Shown piece after piece: positions 61,062 to 64,000 of a DNA stretch of 64,000 nt. The first letter of the stretch is position 1; the number at the start of each line of letters is the position of its first letter. The stretch is from CAXQZU01 sp964228555 (GTDB taxonomy: Bacteria; Planctomycetota; PLA2; JAEUHO01). The notes below the pieces were generated by a model. The model had not been told where the DNA came from, made no database searches, and saw nothing but the letters and a program-made list of their open reading frames with translations. The stretch is taken from contig CAXQZU010000040.1 of NCBI GenBank assembly GCA_964228555.1, positions 1 through 64,000 on the forward strand, in the 5' to 3' direction. Position numbers and translations under genes: made by a program.

Positions 61062-62053
61062 GCCTGCGTCCCGCTCCCTTCGTCCTGCGTCCCGTGCCCT
61101 GCGTCCCGGCCCGCACCCTGGCCCCCACCGACCGTCCCGCCGCCCACCGACCTCTCGAAGACGCGCAACCGCGCGGGCCGTGCCCGCGGGTTGTGCTGCT
61201 CCTCCTGCTCGCTCGACCGGATGGGCTTGCGCGTCACCACCACGCCCTGTCCCGTGCGCTGCGCACCACGGAACGCCTCCTTCACCGCGCGCTCCTCGCC
61301 GCTGTGGAAGCAGATCACCAGCAGCCGCCCGCCCGGGGCCAGCGCCGCCAGCGCCGCGGCCAGGCCCCGCGCCAGGTGCCCCGGCTCGTCGTTCACCCAC
61401 ATGCGCAACGCCTGGAACGAGCGTGTGGCCGGGTCGATGCGCCCGCGGCGCAGCGCGCTGCCGCGGATGGCCGCGGCCAGCTGCTCCACGCTGCGGAAGG
61501 GGCGCCCACGGACCAGCGCACGCGCCACGGCGCGGGCCCGCACCTCGCCGCCGTACTCGAAGAGCACGCGTGCGAGGTCCTCCTCGCGCGCATGGTTGAC
61601 GAGGTCGGCCGCGGTGGATCCCTCCTCCGTGGCATCGAAGCGCATGTCCGGGGCGGCCGCGCCGCCGCGGAACGAGAAGCCTCGCTCCGCCCTGTCCAGC
61701 TGCAGCGAGGAGACACCGAGGTCGAGCAGCACGGCCCGGGGCGCCGGCCAGCCGGCAGCGGCAAGCGCCTCGGCCAGCGTGGCATAGGAGCCGTGCACCA
61801 GCCGTGCGCGCGCGCCGAAGCGCGCGAGCCGCTGCCCCGCCAGCGCCAGCGCCTGCGGGTCACGGTCCATGCCCAGCAGCCGCGCGTGCGGGAAGGCCTC
61901 GAGGATGGCCTCGGCATGGCCGCCGAGGCCCACGGTGCCATCCACCACGACAGCGCCCGGTTGTTCCAAGCCCTGCGCGTCGAGGTGCGCGAGCACCTCG
62001 GCGAGCAAGACCGGTCGATGGAGATGGGAAAGATCGTCAGCGGCCGGGCACAT
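61058..62053 (-). CDS. rsmH: 16S rRNA m4C1402 methyltransferase
   Basis: RsmH (MraW) methylates N4 of C1402 in 16S rRNA. The 331-residue protein shows HRPVLLAEVLAHL at the N-terminus, SAM-binding DGTVGLGGHAEAIL (~residues 38-51), LLDLGVSSLQLDRAERGFSFR (~109-129), FQALRMWVNDE and ICFHSGEERAVKEAF. A Gly-rich tail of about 30 residues is extra. ATG 62053 lies six bases after the mraZ stop. Confidence 0.95.
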   Translation of the reverse strand: MCPAADDLSHLHRPVLLAEVLAHLDAQGLEQPGAVVVDGTVGLGGHAEAILEAFPHARLLGMDRDPQALALAGQRLARFGARARLVHGSYATLAEALAAAGWPAPRAVLLDLGVSSLQLDRAERGFSFRGGAAAPDMRFDATEEGSTAADLVNHAREEDLARVLFEYGGEVRARAVARALVRGRPFRSVEQLAAAIRGSALRRGRIDPATRSFQALRMWVNDEPGHLARGLAAALAALAPGGRLLVICFHSGEERAVKEAFRGAQRTGQGVVVTRKPIRSSEQEEQHNPRARPARLRVFERSVGGGTVGGGQGAGRDAGHGTQDEGSGTQA

Positions 62054-62059
62054 GCCGGC

Positions 62060-62497
62060 CTAGCCCGCGGGGTCGGCATCGGTCGGCTCGCCGACCGGGT
62101 CGCCATCGCCCACGTGCTTCTCCCAGCGCTCTGGGTCCCAGAGCTCCAGGTAGGTGTTCAGGCCCGCCACGCGAACGACGCGCGTGGGGAAGAAGGTCGC
62201 GATGAAACGCTTGGGCAGCGTGATGCGGCCCGGGCCCTTGAGCTCGACTTCCTCGGCGCGCTCGAAGAAGCGGCGCTTGCGCGTGGGATCGCCCTCGAAG
62301 CGGTTGGGCACCTGCTCGCGCGCCATCTCCGCGTACACGCTGGCGGGATAGGCCTCGATGCACAGCTTGTCCTCGGTGGGCACGAGGTAGAGGCGGCCCT
62401 CGCTGTGCTTCTGGATCGCCTCGGCGAACGCAGCGGGGATCACCACACGGTCCTTGCCGTCGAGGCGGTGATCGCGATGACCGGTGAAGGGACGCAT
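62060..62497 (-). CDS. mraZ: Transcriptional regulator MraZ
   Basis: MraZ is a ring-forming DNA-binding protein that represses its own dcw operon in E. coli. The 145-residue protein has two SpoVT/AbrB-like repeats. The first contains LDGKDRVVIPAAF (~residues 12-24) and the second LKGPGRITLPKRF (~86-98), corresponding to the DxKxR DNA-binding motif pairs. It heads the dcw cluster, with its promoter at 62525-62553. Autoregulation is inferred; I could not identify convincing operator repeats. Confidence 0.93.
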   Translation of the reverse strand: MRPFTGHRDHRLDGKDRVVIPAAFAEAIQKHSEGRLYLVPTEDKLCIEAYPASVYAEMAREQVPNRFEGDPTRKRRFFERAEEVELKGPGRITLPKRFIATFFPTRVVRVAGLNTYLELWDPERWEKHVGDGDPVGEPTDADPAG

Positions 62498-62524
62498 GGG
62501 CCGTGTCGGCGCTCCGATGCCCCG

Positions 62525-62553
62525 ACTTTACACTCCATGACACCCCTTGCCAA
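62525..62553 (-). promoter_or_regulatory. Promoter of the dcw cluster (before mraZ)
   Basis: On the minus strand TTGGCA (62553-62548) is followed after 17 bases by TAAAGT (62530-62525). Transcription would start near 62518, leaving a leader of about 20 bases before ATG 62497. Purine-rich GGGG/GGAG runs lie around it where MraZ sites could be. Confidence 0.7.
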
Positions 62554-62850
62554 TAGCGAAATCTTGTCTGACACGGCGCACGCAAGATACTCGCCAGCAA
62601 GGCTTTGCGTTGTTCGCATGATGTTCGCTTTTGCGGCGTGACACCCGGTGCCCCTCGGCAGCGCCGGGGTCGGAGCGACCGAAACACCCGCCTGATGGGC
62701 TGGAAGGGCGCTGGTGACCGATCTGGCCCCCTGGAGCCGGCCACCCGCACCGCGTGGCCGCAGGACGGGCCCGGTACCGGCGCCAGCCTGCGCGACCCGG
62801 CGCCTCGTCCGCGGGGTCGGCCTTTGGCCCGCAGGCGGCCGCTGGGGCCG

Positions 62851-62856
62851 TAGCAT
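62851..62856 (+). promoter_or_regulatory. -10-like TAGCAT of the SRP RNA gene
   Basis: TAGCAT ends seven bases before the first base of the SRP RNA closing stem. This calibrates the distance from TAGNNT hexamers to transcription starts in this genome. No good -35 element is visible. Confidence 0.6.
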
Positions 62857-62863
62857 CGCGCGT

Positions 62864-62967
62864 GGACGGTCACGCCCCGGTGGGTCGGTGCTGTCGAACC
62901 GGGTCAGGTCCGGAAGGAAGCATCCCTACGACTCCCCACCGATGTCTTCGGGTCTACGTGACCGTCC
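62864..62967 (+). ncRNA. ffs: Signal recognition particle RNA, small bacterial type
   Basis: The RNA carries the invariant domain IV core GGTCAGGTCCGGAAGGAAGC, with the GGAA tetraloop and asymmetric loop bound by Ffh M domain. The ends GGACGGTCACG and CGTGACCGTCC form a perfect 11-bp closing stem, which sets a length of about 104 bases. No Alu domain is present. It guides membrane-protein ribosomes with Ffh and FtsY. Confidence 0.93.
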
Positions 62968-63002
62968 CTTCCTCGCCCTGCGCACGGCGCAGGGCGAGGA
63001 AG
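62968..63002. terminator. 16-bp perfect hairpin between SRP RNA and tRNA-Ser
   Basis: CTTCCTCGCCCTGCGC and its exact reverse complement flank an ACG loop, starting one base after the SRP RNA. It faces two convergent RNA genes and may stop both. No T-tract follows on either side. Confidence 0.65.
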
Positions 63003-63034
63003 CGCACGCGGCAGGGCCAGCTGCCCCGCGGCGA

Positions 63035-63055
63035 GCCTGCGGCCGGGCCGCAGGC
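63035..63055 (-). terminator. Hairpin after tRNA-Ser (9-bp stem, three-base loop)
   Basis: GCCTGCGGC and its reverse complement flank a three-base loop, starting eight bases beyond the tRNA CCA on the minus strand. Confidence 0.5.
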
Positions 63056-63063
63056 AGGGAAAG

Positions 63064-63154
63064 TGGCGGAGAGGACAGGATTCGAACCTGCGATACGGGT
63101 TCGCCGTATACGCGCTTTCCAAGCGCGCGCCTTCGACCGCTCGGCCACCTCTCC
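63064..63154 (-). tRNA. tRNA-Ser (GGA)
   Basis: The 91-base gene has acceptor GGAGAGG pairing with CCTCTCC, discriminator G and an encoded CCA. The anticodon loop CTTGGAAAG carries GGA, reading UCC and UCU. A long variable arm (TATACGG/CCGTATC region) is typical of serine tRNAs, and the T loop is TTCGAAT. Confidence 0.95.
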
Positions 63155-63296
63155 GCGCCAGGGGGTGGACACCCGAGCATAGCCAAGCCCACCCGCGGCG
63201 CCTCGATCCGGCGCGGCCCACCCACAGCAGGACCGGCACGCAGGCGGGCGCCGCAGCCAGCGCCCGGCGGGCCCGGGACGGCGGGCGGGCTGTGGA

Positions 63297-64000
63297 CTAG
63301 GGCCCGTGCCGGAAGAGGCCCGAGCCGGCCACCTGCAGCGCCGCCCGGAACAGGACCACGCCCGTGGCCACCGTGCGCGTGGCCTGCGGCGCGAAGGCCC
63401 CGAAGGTGTCGGCCATGCCCGGCACGGCCTGGCCGCTGCCGGCCAGCGTGAACAGCCCGCACGAGGGCACGATCCAGAACATGCCGCTGCTGCCGTCGGC
63501 CATCAGCGCCGCGCAGGCCATCGCGCCGTCCTGGCTCACGTCCGTGCACTGCGGAGCACGCAGCCCGGGGAACTGGTCCGTGAAGGTGGTGGCCGCGCCG
63601 TAGTCACTGGGGGCGCTGCGGCCCTCGTAGAGGCCCAGCAGCGGCTGCGTGGCACTGAAGGCGTAGGTGGCGCGGTCGCTGCTGGAGCCCAGGCCCAGCC
63701 GCTCGCCCACGGCCTGCGGGTACTCGCACTGGGGCGCGCAGGCCAGCATGTCCAGCTCGCCGTAGGCACCGCCGCCCGGCGCCGCGAGGCCGCTGCGCGC
63801 CAGCCGCGTGTACGCCACGCTGCTGGAGCCCACCAGGATCACGTCGTCCGGCACGCTGCCGTTGCCCTGCGCCTTCCACACCACGCGCCCGTCGTCGTAG
63901 ACCAGCAACGGGCCGCCGCCATGCACCTCCAGCACGTTGCCGCCCCCGGGCAGCGCATTGCCGTCCGACGCCACCTCGGCGTACGACGAGATGGACGGGG
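63297..64000 (-). CDS. Hypothetical, probably exported protein, 5' part cut off
   Basis: The frame is open to the right edge (SISSYAEVASDGNALPGGGN is readable from the end), so the true start is outside; about 234 C-terminal codons are visible. The sequence is rich in Gly, Ser and Ala with short beta-like strands (PLLVYDDGRVVWKAQG, DVILVGSSSVAYTRL) and three cysteines that could form disulfides. It resembles extracellular beta-repeat proteins of unknown function. No catalytic motif is seen. The 142 bases between it and tRNA-Ser show nothing notable. Confidence 0.5.
   Translation of the reverse strand, partial: PSISSYAEVASDGNALPGGGNVLEVHGGGPLLVYDDGRVVWKAQGNGSVPDDVILVGSSSVAYTRLARSGLAAPGGGAYGELDMLACAPQCEYPQAVGERLGLGSSSDRATYAFSATQPLLGLYEGRSAPSDYGAATTFTDQFPGLRAPQCTDVSQDGAMACAALMADGSSGMFWIVPSCGLFTLAGSGQAVPGMADTFGAFAPQATRTVATGVVLFRAALQVAGSGLFRHGP

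Larger units (their letters stand above)
62498..62863. other. 366-base gene-free interval between mraZ and the SRP RNA gene
   Basis: The mraZ-proximal half (about 62520-62640) is clearly less GC-rich than the rest of the window. It holds the mraZ promoter, a possible plus-strand promoter (TTGTCT 62564-62569, GATACT 62586-62591) and a GTTC-N7-GTTC direct repeat (62612-62626). The other half is GC-rich, with a short GGTCG-GAG-CGACC hairpin and the SRP -10 element. I see no gene in it. Confidence 0.6.

Noticed and set aside
62498..62560. MraZ operator repeats before mraZ
   Set aside because: Several GGGG/GGAG runs are present, but their spacing is irregular and GC-rich DNA produces them by chance.

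Overview
The window is 64 kb of very GC-rich bacterial chromosome, densely packed with ordinary long-lived genes. I saw no insertion sequence, phage gene, integrase or CRISPR array. lpxB and lpxD show a lipid A outer membrane, and the Mur enzymes (MurE carries the DNPR motif of meso-diaminopimelate enzymes) show a peptidoglycan wall. Gene style (secreted alpha/alpha-toroid protein, haem-bearing PQQ-type dehydrogenase, membrane proteins with a short Cys/His finger) and a division cluster without ftsZ suggest Planctomycetota or a neighbouring high-GC lineage. That placement is inference. Every stop codon I could place is TAG or TGA; I found no TAA.

Layout. 1-7.7 kb: a cut-off S41 peptidase-like gene, proS, a PD-(D/E)XK nuclease, and a coupled minus-strand group (membrane protein, GPI-ethanolamine-phosphate-transferase-like enzyme, LOG-family protein). 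7.8-15.2 kb: a divergent UvrA paralogue, then an envelope group of ArnT-like glycosyltransferase, lpxB, CPBP protease and lpxD. 15.2-21.8 kb: a membrane-anchored DUF2950-like protein, a sugar dehydrogenase fused to cytochrome c, lysyl-tRNA synthetase fused to an HD-like domain, and methionine aminopeptidase. 21.9-26.3 kb: an MrfA/MrfB-type DNA-repair pair in which mrfB has an amber codon exactly at its catalytic glutamate, plus a DinB-like gene. 26.3-36 kb: a coiled-coil protein, a HEAT-like protein, type III glutamine synthetase, EgtD with a coupled finger protein, an AmpG-like transporter and CstA. 36-40.6 kb: a MacAB/Lol-type ABC exporter. 40.7-46.9 kb: ChaN, tRNA-Met, Kup, a thioesterase, a toroid protein and rplM-rpsI. 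47-62.5 kb: the minus-strand dcw cluster. 62.5-64 kb: SRP RNA, tRNA-Ser and a cut-off hypothetical gene.

The dcw cluster is the most interesting part. Transcribed order is mraZ-rsmH-ftsL-ftsI-murE-murF-mraY-ftsW-murG-murC-murB, a hairpin, then ftsQ and an unrecognised 560-residue membrane protein. murD is missing between mraY and ftsW, and ftsA/ftsZ are missing after ftsQ. The membrane protein occupies the ftsA/ftsZ place and is translationally coupled to ftsQ. MraY carries an apparent LysM domain in a periplasmic loop. The window therefore encodes septal wall synthesis (FtsQ, L, W, I) without the FtsZ ring genes in their usual position.

Expression signals are unusually readable. About a dozen genes have a TANNNT hexamer (mostly TAGNNT) ending 5-8 bases before the start codon, which implies leaderless mRNAs. 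The SRP RNA 5' end lies the same distance from such a hexamer. Terminator-like hairpins are GC-rich with three-base loops and no T-tract. Three convergent gene pairs end on one shared CTAG that supplies both stop codons.
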